Of a stretch of 37,433 bases of DNA, positions 8,148-16,299 are shown one piece after another (within the stretch, counting starts at the first letter, position 1; each line of letters opens with the position of its first letter). The notes beneath the pieces were generated by a model, which saw nothing but the letters and a program-made list of their open reading frames with translations, ran no database searches and was not told the DNA's origin. A program made the translations under genes and the position numbers. Location: the NCBI GenBank assembly GCA_017415455.1, contig JAFQGS010000106.1, positions 1 through 37,433 of the forward strand. The letters run 5' to 3'. The DNA comes from Prevotella sp. (GTDB taxonomy: Bacteria; Bacteroidota; Bacteroidia; Bacteroidales; Bacteroidaceae).

Positions 8148-10159
8148 CTATGAGAAACATTATACTGCTCACATTGATGCTTGTTGCAATGGCTGCAACG
8201 GCTCAAGGCAATAAGGAAGACAAATTCTACACCATCAGAGAAGAGATGGAAAGCCTGCCTGAGACAAAGAACTGGCAGGTAAAGAAAAATCATCACACAT
8301 TGATGAGTGGATACTGGTTCAGGTATATTCTCAACGAAAAAGAAAGAAGCATAGAGGGCTTTATGCCGGAGAAACTAAGAAGCCTGTTGAATGCCTTTAA
8401 TGCTACGGAAGAATATGCGTCGGAAACCATATACGGACGGGAAAATAACAAAGACCAGAACGATGAAGACAGGTTCATTAAATTCATCCGCCCTGACAGC
8501 CATTTCCAAGATGGAGTTGTATTCGGATATAAGTTAAGTAACAACTATAAATACACTTGTCTGCAAAGATACGGCAATGAGTACAACCGCTATTTGATAA
8601 AATGGTGGAGAAACAGCTTTGTTGACTCAGATGGAAAGCCGTTTGACAGCATCGACGGGTATATATATGAGATGAGAGGCGACCAATGGAAGAAGTATGA
8701 TTGGCTGAGAAAGAAAAGTTCGGATATCAACCATAAGAAGGTTTCGGGAAACAGCGTTGATACAACCGAGTATGTCAAGACAAGAGAGAAACTGATTTTC
8801 CTAAGAAATCATCTCAATGCCAACATCAACAATGCTAAAGAAGTGAGCGGTGTGGCTTTTCTCACAAAAGAACTTTGCGAAAACCTAAAGCAAGCCACAA
8901 CAGCACTGCAGCACAAGAAGCTGGTTGACATTGTTACAGACATGAGGAAGAAGGCAGAAGAGCCGAAGAGCAAAAAGATGTTCCACCACGCAGTAAAGCT
9001 GTTGGAGAAGTTGGCTATGAGAAGTTTTAATTACAAGCGAATGAAAGTAAGGGGAACTTATCATAGAAGTTACTCTGGTGATCTGGTTAAAGAAGAATAT
9101 TGCAAGGACAGAAATGAGCATTATGAAATAAATCTCAATGACAGCAATCTTACAGACTGGCATCTGAAGGGCGTGACACCTTCAACGGCACCGTTCATAA
9201 AAATGACATTAGATCACAATCTTTGGTCGCAGAGATATTCCTACAAATATGAGAACGGAGAGATAAGTTTCCTGAAGTCATTACCCCAAGGCTCAGTTGT
9301 AGAGGTAAGCAACGGCAGCGGCGGTGATGAATGGATGCTGTTTGTAGACTCAGTGCCGGTATACGTCAATATGAAGACCGGAGACATTGTGGCGTCTGAT
9401 ATCAATGAGAGATTTATTGAATACCAGAAACGTATGAAAGTGATTGTTGGAGACAGAAGTAAATATGCCATAGGAGAAGACCATTCTACTGAACTAATAT
9501 TAGACGAGGAGGGATTTGACGAGTTGAGAAAGAAACTGAAAGACTTTAATCTGTCTACAATAAAGGCTAACAGGGGCAACAGGATTGCCGAATATATCAT
9601 CAGCAACGAATATCTCGGCATGACGTTTGAGGAACTTCACGACATTATGCAAGAACCGGCATACCGGAACAGTTCTATAACGCAGAACGCATACAGTTAT
9701 TATAAGGAAAAGGCAAGAAGACAGCCGGGACAGACATATTATGACGTGACGCTTGAGGACAACGAAGGCAATATGCGCTCGCTGAGCGAATATGTGGGGA
9801 AGAGCAAATATGTGGTGGTGCACTTCTGGAGTCCTAACAGTTGGTGGAGCAGACGTAATATGAGGGCAAACAAGAATATAGCTGACGATTACGACGACAA
9901 AGACATTAAGGTAATAGGCATTGCTGTTATCAAAGAAAAGGATAAAGATAAATTAAAGGAAGACTGGAGAAGCTATACGAAAAGCAGAAAGATGCACTGG
10001 ACGCAGATGGTGACAAGCTTCAACAGTGATGTGACCGAAAAATATGGCATATCTGCACTGCCTGAGACAATAATCATCGATGCCGAAGGAAAGATTGTTG
10101 CGGAGGGACTGCATGACAATAGTCTGAAAAAGAAAGTGGCAGAATTACTGGGAAATTAA
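8144..10159 (+). CDS. Secreted protein with C-terminal thioredoxin-like (TlpA/AhpC-type) domain lacking CxxC
   Basis: The 671-aa product starts with a signal peptide (MRNIILLTLMLVAMAATAQ; the ATG at 8150 is an equally good start). Residues about 25-520 are a family I do not recognise. From about 520 to the end there is a thioredoxin-like domain: YYDVTLEDNEGN, the VVVHFWS strand, and the ALPETIIID loop with its cis-Pro640. Where redox-active relatives have W-C-x-x-C-R, this protein reads S566-W-W-S569-R, so both Cys positions are occupied by Ser. Disulfide chemistry is therefore unlikely, and a binding or structural role is more probable. It is translationally coupled to the putative anti-sigma gene. 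Confidence 0.8.
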   Translation: MTMRNIILLTLMLVAMAATAQGNKEDKFYTIREEMESLPETKNWQVKKNHHTLMSGYWFRYILNEKERSIEGFMPEKLRSLLNAFNATEEYASETIYGRENNKDQNDEDRFIKFIRPDSHFQDGVVFGYKLSNNYKYTCLQRYGNEYNRYLIKWWRNSFVDSDGKPFDSIDGYIYEMRGDQWKKYDWLRKKSSDINHKKVSGNSVDTTEYVKTREKLIFLRNHLNANINNAKEVSGVAFLTKELCENLKQATTALQHKKLVDIVTDMRKKAEEPKSKKMFHHAVKLLEKLAMRSFNYKRMKVRGTYHRSYSGDLVKEEYCKDRNEHYEINLNDSNLTDWHLKGVTPSTAPFIKMTLDHNLWSQRYSYKYENGEISFLKSLPQGSVVEVSNGSGGDEWMLFVDSVPVYVNMKTGDIVASDINERFIEYQKRMKVIVGDRSKYAIGEDHSTELILDEEGFDELRKKLKDFNLSTIKANRGNRIAEYIISNEYLGMTFEELHDIMQEPAYRNSSITQNAYSYYKEKARRQPGQTYYDVTLEDNEGNMRSLSEYVGKSKYVVVHFWSPNSWWSRRNMRANKNIADDYDDKDIKVIGIAVIKEKDKDKLKEDWRSYTKSRKMHWTQMVTSFNSDVTEKYGISALPETIIIDAEGKIVAEGLHDNSLKKKVAELLGN

Positions 10160-10251
10160 ATGATTTGTGAATTTAAAGCATTACTTTTGTAGCAAGAATA
10201 GGAACAAATTACAGAGGTGACAGATAAAGAACACTGGCAAAAAGAAGAACT

Positions 10252-10977
10252 ATGACAATAAGAAGGGTTATAACAGCAATGATAATGTGTATTGCTTCAT
10301 TTGCATTAGCACAAGCAACAACACAAAACGAGAAAGATAAGGCAGACACTTACCGGCCTACAACCAACTGGCCGTATGTAAACGCAGACTTTCAGGAGGG
10401 TACGCTGCTGCTGGCTGACAGCACGCAGAGCCGTACAAGGATGAACATTCATCTTTATGGCAGTGTGCTGCAATGCATAGATGCTGAAGGAAAAGTTGCA
10501 AGAGTGACATTCCCAGACCTCCTTGAGATAAGGATAGGGGATAAGAAGTATGTTATGACAAAGGGCAGGACTATGCAACTGATATCTGTAAGCAGTGACG
10601 GCAAGGCAATGATGCTGATGGAGCTTGAGCCTGATTTTGACGAGCTGCTACGCTCAAACTCATCTTATTATATGAACATGGGTACAACGGCAACAGTGAA
10701 AGTGCAGCAGCTGAATCTTAAAGGCAGGGCTAACGAAAAGCATGACGAGATGAAAGAGGTGTGGTATGACGGCAGGGCCATTACAACAAAATGCCAGTAC
10801 TACTTCCTTAAAGGCACCGAGCTGATTACAGCCTCGCGTAATGGCAAGTTGGCTACTTGCCGGACTTCTCTTGAGAAAAAGAACATGAAGGCGCTGCATA
10901 AAAAGAATAAGACAGACTGGGACAGTGAGGAGGATGTGAGAAAGATATTCAACATCCTGTTCAGACAGAAGCCTTGA
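10252..10977 (+). CDS. Secreted protein of unknown function
   Basis: I do not recognise this 241-aa protein's family with certainty. It has a signal peptide (about residues 1-23, ending ALAQA). The following region (YVNADFQEGTLLL, MNIHLYGSVLQ) looks like a beta-rich periplasmic domain, and the C-terminus is strongly basic and helical. It lies 92 bases after the thioredoxin-like gene on the same strand and is probably the last gene of the ECF sigma operon, since a strong hairpin follows. It may be part of the envelope response controlled by the sigma factor, but this is inference. Confidence 0.7.
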   Translation: MTIRRVITAMIMCIASFALAQATTQNEKDKADTYRPTTNWPYVNADFQEGTLLLADSTQSRTRMNIHLYGSVLQCIDAEGKVARVTFPDLLEIRIGDKKYVMTKGRTMQLISVSSDGKAMMLMELEPDFDELLRSNSSYYMNMGTTATVKVQQLNLKGRANEKHDEMKEVWYDGRAITTKCQYYFLKGTELITASRNGKLATCRTSLEKKNMKALHKKNKTDWDSEEDVRKIFNILFRQKP

Positions 10978-11087
10978 CACAGTTCAGTTTACACTACCAT
11001 TTACACTGCCGTTTGTTTTACAGTCTCTGACACAATTCAACATGCACTACTACAACACCGACAGTAAATGGCGGCTCCAATCATACC

Positions 11088-11126
11088 GAATGCAGGCTCC
11101 AAACGCCACGTTTGGAGCCTGCATTC
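11088..11126. terminator. Long hairpin between convergent genes
   Basis: An 18-bp perfect stem (11088-11105 with 11109-11126) closes on a 3-base loop (cca). It lies between the ends of the convergent ECF operon and peptide operon. A second small dyad with the same cgtttgg/ccaaacg arms follows at 11131-11149, and further dyads (gttaaac/gtttaac at 11262-11284, tttggg/cccaaa at 11272-11290) approach the end of the minus-strand gene. No long U-tract is visible, so it may be a transcript-end stabiliser as well as a terminator. Confidence 0.6.
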
Positions 11127-11293
11127 AGTGCGTTTGGGCCCTCCAAACGAGTTGTTTCTGACTCTGAGTTGTGTTATTGTTTGAATGATATTTCAAACAG
11201 ATTAATACTTTCTATTCTGCTCAACCAGCCTAACGAAACGAATTCAAAACGAGAGGCGTCCGTTAAACTTTGTTTGGGTTTAACCCCAAATCA

Positions 11294-13117
11294 TTACCAC
11301 CACACTTGTTTGCCATCCTCAAATGTGAACGGTCGTTCTTCTGTTCCATCTGTATAGTCTCTCAACCAAAGTAAGGCATTGGATGGAACGTTGTCAAAAG
11401 TAAGTGAGTCTGTCCTGGCTATTTGTCTTCCCAATGATTTCCATTCCATGTCAAAATAGAACAATTCGTATTCATGTCCTTTTCTTATCATGTTCATATC
11501 GTGCCGCGGGCAGAACTCTATACAACCGATAGTGTCTCTGTTTTCTTTTCCCAAATCAAGTCCCACCCAATATCCATGTATGGCCTTCTGGGCATATGTC
11601 AGATAATTGTTGTCGAAAATATTTCTTACTGTTGAATCCGGCACATTGTAATATATTATTTCTCCTTTCAGAACCTTCTTTCTTTTACTGGTGAATACTT
11701 TTAATTCTGCTATTTCGGGTCTTTCGGCAGTTGTTGTCTGTATACGGATACACCTATATGGTCTGTCCAGTTTTAAAGGGATTTCCAATATTGATTCCGG
11801 AGGCGTGTTGAATGTATATACAACCTTTTTGTGTCTGAAAGTGGTGTCATCTGCTACTTCCACGGTGCTTCCCAACATCATTCTCCAACGGTTATACCAT
11901 TGCTTGCGCAAAGGATATTTACGCCAGATTGTTATCGCTTGTAATTTCTGATAGTCTGGTTTGAATGTATGTGAACGTCCGTTACCATCCAATATGAACG
12001 GATTACCGATGGAGTTTCTTTCCCCATTGTGGCAATTTAGAGGTAGATAAACCATTCTCCTTGGTAAATCTCTGAATGTCGTTTCATTAGCTTTTACTTC
12101 ACCTTCTGTCACAGCCTGCCATCCCCAACCTGTTTTGAATGCTGACAGATAAGCCTTTCCTTCATGTCGGTTAGGTAATGTTATACTGAGATTATAACCA
12201 TATTGACGGGAGACGTTTGCGGAAAAAGGAGCTTTTAATTCCTGTGGAATATCTTTGTCGTAATATGTTGATGATGATTGCTGCTTTTCGTAACATATCC
12301 GTTGTATAACAGGGGCTCTTTTTATAGAGTCCCACTGTTGATGAGGATGTATCAGTATTCCATTGTCGTTGAAACTCTCTCCGTCAATGCGGTTGAATTC
12401 TTTTGCTACAGAATCGTCCCCATATACCGTATGTGTCTTATTGTGGTTTACATACGCAGCCCATGAATGTCCGTTACTGCTATAGTTACCCCAGAAAGGA
12501 ACATAGTCGTATGCGGCAGGAATACCGAGTGCCCGCATTACAGAGACGATATAAATGCTTCGTTGGTCACAAGTGCCTTGATGTAGATGGTGCAGTGTCA
12601 TGGCATCAAGTGATAAATGCTTTGTAGAACCCAATTTGTTGAATTGTCTGATGATAATAGAGTGTACCTTTGCAAATGCTTCTATAGGGCTGTCTATACC
12701 CGTAATCAAATGGCTATATTCATTTCTTAGAGAGTCTCTCCAACAGGATAGAGGCTCGTTGCTTACCCTGTATGGAAGTATGAAGTGGCAGAATGTTTCA
12801 AAATCAACATCATCTTTCCATGCAGACTGTTTCCAACATTCGAATGCCAAATCAATGTCCCTTATCAAATAGTCTGCGGTGATGTGCTGGGCGTCATATA
12901 AAATACCGCTGTCCTTATGACAATAGTGGTACATGTTTTCAACCAAAAACATTGCAGCAGCTGATTTCAAAGAGTCTTCCTTGTAATGTTCCAGTACTTT
13001 GATAAGTTCACTTCGGTTTTCTCCTGCCATTTCCATGACTTCCCCGAAACGTTCATTGCACGAGATTATTAACTGCATAGTCAGCAATATAACGATGTAA
13101 GAATATATTTTTTGCAT
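11294..13117 (-). CDS. Lipoprotein with transglutaminase-like domain and C-terminal F5/8-type sandwich
   Basis: The 607-aa product begins with a lipoprotein signal (LIIS-C, Cys20), so it should be tethered to a membrane facing the periplasm or surface. A transglutaminase/cysteine-protease fold spans about residues 145-240, with Cys183 in GTCDQRS, His217 in GHSWAAY and Asp234 as the likely triad. The C-terminal part (about 450-600: PYRCIRIQTT, GYWVGLDLG) resembles a discoidin/F5-8 carbohydrate-binding sandwich. Bacterial proteins of this type can be proteases, amidases or crosslinking enzymes, so the name does not prove transglutamination. It is the last gene of the peptide operon, 23 bases after the O-antigen-ligase-like gene. 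Confidence 0.8.
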   Translation of the reverse strand: MQKIYSYIVILLTMQLIISCNERFGEVMEMAGENRSELIKVLEHYKEDSLKSAAAMFLVENMYHYCHKDSGILYDAQHITADYLIRDIDLAFECWKQSAWKDDVDFETFCHFILPYRVSNEPLSCWRDSLRNEYSHLITGIDSPIEAFAKVHSIIIRQFNKLGSTKHLSLDAMTLHHLHQGTCDQRSIYIVSVMRALGIPAAYDYVPFWGNYSSNGHSWAAYVNHNKTHTVYGDDSVAKEFNRIDGESFNDNGILIHPHQQWDSIKRAPVIQRICYEKQQSSSTYYDKDIPQELKAPFSANVSRQYGYNLSITLPNRHEGKAYLSAFKTGWGWQAVTEGEVKANETTFRDLPRRMVYLPLNCHNGERNSIGNPFILDGNGRSHTFKPDYQKLQAITIWRKYPLRKQWYNRWRMMLGSTVEVADDTTFRHKKVVYTFNTPPESILEIPLKLDRPYRCIRIQTTTAERPEIAELKVFTSKRKKVLKGEIIYYNVPDSTVRNIFDNNYLTYAQKAIHGYWVGLDLGKENRDTIGCIEFCPRHDMNMIRKGHEYELFYFDMEWKSLGRQIARTDSLTFDNVPSNALLWLRDYTDGTEERPFTFEDGKQVWW

Positions 13118-13140
13118 CTTTGATTATTTTAGTTGGTCAT

Positions 13141-15114
13141 TTATTCTAATCTTGTTTTATACCACGCGGTGAACAGAAACCGGTAGTCATGTCTCAATAT
13201 TGTCTCAATATCAGGTTTCTCACGCAATTTAGGGTCTCCTTCGATGAAAATTCCTTGTTCCAGCAGATTCATCCGTTTGCGATATAGCATGCCCTTCTCG
13301 TCATTGCTTTTCTTCTCTTCGATAGCTGCCAGATTTCCCCATACACGAGAAAGATTGGGAAGTTGCTTGTTAGCCTGAGTCAGATATGTTTCAGCTAACC
13401 GCATGTCACCCAGCCGCAGGGCTATGCTGCCATATTTGGCAAGCTGTATTACATCTTTCGTGGCTGATTGGATGGAATCCCTCAATTTCATTTGAACATC
13501 ATTTGTCATCTTGAACTCTTTCTGCCGTAGTTCTTCCCAATAGCCCGTCTCCAACAGGGACGGATGCCGCAGTATGCACCTTGTCAGTTCGTTTGTCGCC
13601 TTGTCTGTCAATCCATCCTTTCTGTACCATTCATAGAGTGTCCAACGGAACAGAAGCCTGTCTGGATAGTCAGATGACAACGCTGCCAACCAGACAGTAT
13701 CTCCCATTTCCACCGCCTTGTAATAATGCAGTTGTATGTCCATCGGACTTTGCAGCAACGCCCTATCCAGAGTAGCTTTCGAATGACTGTCCAGATATTC
13801 CCTTATCAGGGCAGGGGTGCTCCCTGTGCTGTCGTGTCTCTGTCTGCAATAGTATAATCCAGTCCAGACAAGCAATGGAATTAAAGCAATAAGTCTCCGT
13901 CTTTTTGAGTCCTCAGCCTTGCCGCAGTCTTGCTGGACGTATGCCAACAGCAAGAATACTGACAGTTGGATGATTCCCGAATCATAAAAGGTGGGAAATG
14001 TCACCTCCTTGATGAGAAAGCCAAGCAGGAACGGGAAAATCATCCAATAGTTTCTTCTTTTTACACGGATCAGCCACACAAACACAGAAAGGATGACCAT
14101 AATATATAGGAACAGACCAGTATAACCTCCTTCAACCAAAGCCTTTGCCACGATGTTGCCCGCATAAGAGGTAAAACTGTCGCTTCGTGTCTCGCCTTGC
14201 CGGTAATAGTCGTTAGCGATAGTATAGTTTCCTTTACCCACTCCCCACGGATGGCTGTCTGTTACATCTTTTGCAAAGTCCACTGCCTCTAATCGTCCTG
14301 CGGTACTGCGTTGTTGGGATAGTGTCTCGTTCATGCAGAAGGTCTGTGCCACCTCTGCTCGGTATTGCCAACAGAGAAATGAGGTAAGCAGGACGAAGCA
14401 TCCGCCGACAATCCATCGTGACAATGATGATTGCCCGGATACAGATTTATCTTTTATAGACAATATGACAAGTGTCAGTATTCCGCAAATCAATACAGCA
14501 ATATATCCACCTCTTGAAAAGGACAACAATATGGTAGCCCACACCATCAGTCCAGCAAACAGACACAACAACCTGATGCGTTTATCTGTCGTTTGCATAT
14601 AAGTCAGCGTTATCAAACCACCCCACAGCCATTGCAGGGAATTCCATTCGTTGGAGGGAACTCCCAAGGGACGATAGAGGAACCTGAAATCATAGAGTGA
14701 AGCAAAACCGACATCATGTATGTTGTGGTCGAAGACACTGAACTGATAGAGAGCAGACAGTGCAAGCATCGCAACGCATATTGTCAATGTTTGACACAGG
14801 CTCTTACCTCCTGCCTGTCTCTGCACAAAGAGGCATCGCACTAAAAAATAAGCAGACAGACTGACTGCCATATCGGTAGCGCTCATCAACGAGCCGGCAC
14901 GGTTGACGGATGGGGAACAAAGCCCGTATCCCCACAGCAAAAGCAGAGCAATGTCAATGAGGGAGACACGTATCGGGAATTTCCACAGGCAGACAGACAA
15001 ACATATCGCCAAGGGTAGTGCGAACAGCAGTTCGGGATCTGGCACATGGAAGAACCGCATCATATAGGTTATGACCCATACGAAACAGATGCACACGCTC
15101 AAGCCTTTGCCCAT
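13141..15114 (-). CDS. O-antigen ligase/polymerase-like membrane protein with C-terminal TPR-like region
   Basis: I use the ATG at 15114, giving 657 aa and a 16-base overlap with the protease gene. The frame is open 87 codons further upstream, but that part runs inside the protease's coding frame. About ten hydrophobic helices fill residues 1-440. The Wzy_C family marks are present: SFSRGGY (residues 198-204) after a transmembrane helix, and HPWGVGKGNY (288-297) in the large periplasmic loop. Residues about 460-657 form helical repeats of TPR type. Family members transfer or polymerise glycan chains from undecaprenyl carriers at the periplasmic face. No LPS genes are nearby; the position inside a peptide-maturation operon is unusual and suggests a tailored acceptor or donor. 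Confidence 0.8.
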   Translation of the reverse strand: MGKGLSVCICFVWVITYMMRFFHVPDPELLFALPLAICLSVCLWKFPIRVSLIDIALLLLWGYGLCSPSVNRAGSLMSATDMAVSLSAYFLVRCLFVQRQAGGKSLCQTLTICVAMLALSALYQFSVFDHNIHDVGFASLYDFRFLYRPLGVPSNEWNSLQWLWGGLITLTYMQTTDKRIRLLCLFAGLMVWATILLSFSRGGYIAVLICGILTLVILSIKDKSVSGQSSLSRWIVGGCFVLLTSFLCWQYRAEVAQTFCMNETLSQQRSTAGRLEAVDFAKDVTDSHPWGVGKGNYTIANDYYRQGETRSDSFTSYAGNIVAKALVEGGYTGLFLYIMVILSVFVWLIRVKRRNYWMIFPFLLGFLIKEVTFPTFYDSGIIQLSVFLLLAYVQQDCGKAEDSKRRRLIALIPLLVWTGLYYCRQRHDSTGSTPALIREYLDSHSKATLDRALLQSPMDIQLHYYKAVEMGDTVWLAALSSDYPDRLLFRWTLYEWYRKDGLTDKATNELTRCILRHPSLLETGYWEELRQKEFKMTNDVQMKLRDSIQSATKDVIQLAKYGSIALRLGDMRLAETYLTQANKQLPNLSRVWGNLAAIEEKKSNDEKGMLYRKRMNLLEQGIFIEGDPKLREKPDIETILRHDYRFLFTAWYKTRLE

Positions 15115-16298
15115 CGTATCCGTCGGATTAAAGGTGACAATATCTTGTATGTCATGAAGAGGAACAGGAAGAAGAACAGCAGTTGCAGGATAATCTGCTG
15201 CATGTTGCTCCATGAAGGCATCTGCTGGTACGACAGTTCCGTCATTAACTGTAGGAAGCGATCGGGAAACGTCTTGTAGAAGTAGATGAAGAATTGTGGT
15301 ATCACATAGAAAAAGTAGAAGCAGAAAAAGATATTTACTACGATGGTGTATATAGCAAGCCCACATTTCGCCCAAGGAGATAGCGAGAGAATATAGGGAC
15401 GCACCGAAATCTCTTTGCCTCGTATTTTGTTAACAACGTATTTTATCCATTCGTTCCCTTTCTTTCTCAGATTAGCTACGCCTAATATGTCGGTCATCAT
15501 CCAATAACCGTCAAATTTGAAGAATGGGTTCAGTGTAAGTGCAAAGTTGAAGTTTATCAGCAGAATCATATAGTCCAGCAATCCGTTTCCGCCAATTATT
15601 GCTGCTGTGAGTAGCGGGATAAGCAGGAGCATTTGGAAATAGACACCGCCAAAGTTGACCACACATCGTTGTTGCCGAGAGAGTTTCCATACATGTGTCA
15701 CGTCAGTATAGAACACCGGCAAGTTCAGATACAGACCCAGTCCTATGTTCCCGTGCGGCACGCCGTAGTGTCTGCACGCTGCGGCATGGCCTATCTCATG
15801 CACCAACGAAGAGAAAGCCATGAAAAGGTAAAGCCCTGCTATCAGATAAATGCTGATTGGTGTCTGCTCCAGCAGGTCACGATAATGTAAGAAGTAAGCC
15901 GCTTCAAGTCCTGCAAACACTACCACCACTGCTCCCATCAGCCATGGACGGAATAGATTCTTCAATACTTCCGAATATTTTCTTAAGGTCGTAGCCGAAA
16001 TGAAATCCTTGTGATAAAGGAACGATTTCCTTTGGTCACCGTTGCTGTTCCTGCCCGATTCAAGCCGTTTCTCTAAACCATCCAAAAAACACACAATCTC
16101 CTCTTTAGATAGCATCCCTTTGTGCACTTCCGCATATCGGCTGATGCTCTCCTCGTCACCTCCATTCGCTTGCAGGTATTCAAGAAGTTTCGCAGTGTCT
16201 TTGCCTATCTCAAAGAAACGACCTTCCGTTTCCAACAAATAGGTGTCATGTCTGGAAGCAGTGGGGAATGGGCGGATAGTCAGTTGGCGCAGATTCAT
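15099..16298 (-). CDS. M50 (site-2 protease-type) membrane metallopeptidase with N-terminal PqqD-like domain
   Basis: The ATG at 16298 gives 399 aa and places the start one base after the stop of the upstream barrel gene; a start at 16334 would overlap that gene and adds no domain. Residues about 1-85 resemble a small winged-helix PqqD/RiPP-recognition domain (YLLETEGRFFEIGKDTAKLLEYL, then acidic helices). A membrane region follows with the zinc motif HEIGH (His167, Glu168, His171) and the partner motif N257-P...D263-G. Several more helices complete it. Such proteases cleave substrates in or at the inner membrane. Next to a rSAM maturase and a precursor, leader removal from the modified peptide is the likely task. 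The exact cleavage site is not known. Confidence 0.85.
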   Translation of the reverse strand: MNLRQLTIRPFPTASRHDTYLLETEGRFFEIGKDTAKLLEYLQANGGDEESISRYAEVHKGMLSKEEIVCFLDGLEKRLESGRNSNGDQRKSFLYHKDFISATTLRKYSEVLKNLFRPWLMGAVVVVFAGLEAAYFLHYRDLLEQTPISIYLIAGLYLFMAFSSLVHEIGHAAACRHYGVPHGNIGLGLYLNLPVFYTDVTHVWKLSRQQRCVVNFGGVYFQMLLLIPLLTAAIIGGNGLLDYMILLINFNFALTLNPFFKFDGYWMMTDILGVANLRKKGNEWIKYVVNKIRGKEISVRPYILSLSPWAKCGLAIYTIVVNIFFCFYFFYVIPQFFIYFYKTFPDRFLQLMTELSYQQMPSWSNMQQIILQLLFFFLFLFMTYKILSPLIRRIRWAKA

Positions 16299-16299
16299 A

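Noticed and set aside
11112-11357. 81-codon plus-strand frame after the ECF operon
   Set aside because: It starts inside a terminator-like hairpin and runs into the end of the transglutaminase-like gene; there is no sign of coding.
15115-15375. N-terminal extension of the O-antigen-ligase-like frame (744 aa)
   Set aside because: It lies inside the coding frame of the M50 protease, which has a well-supported C-terminus, and its residues do not look like the family. The ATG at 15114 gives a membrane helix at the start and a short 16-base overlap.
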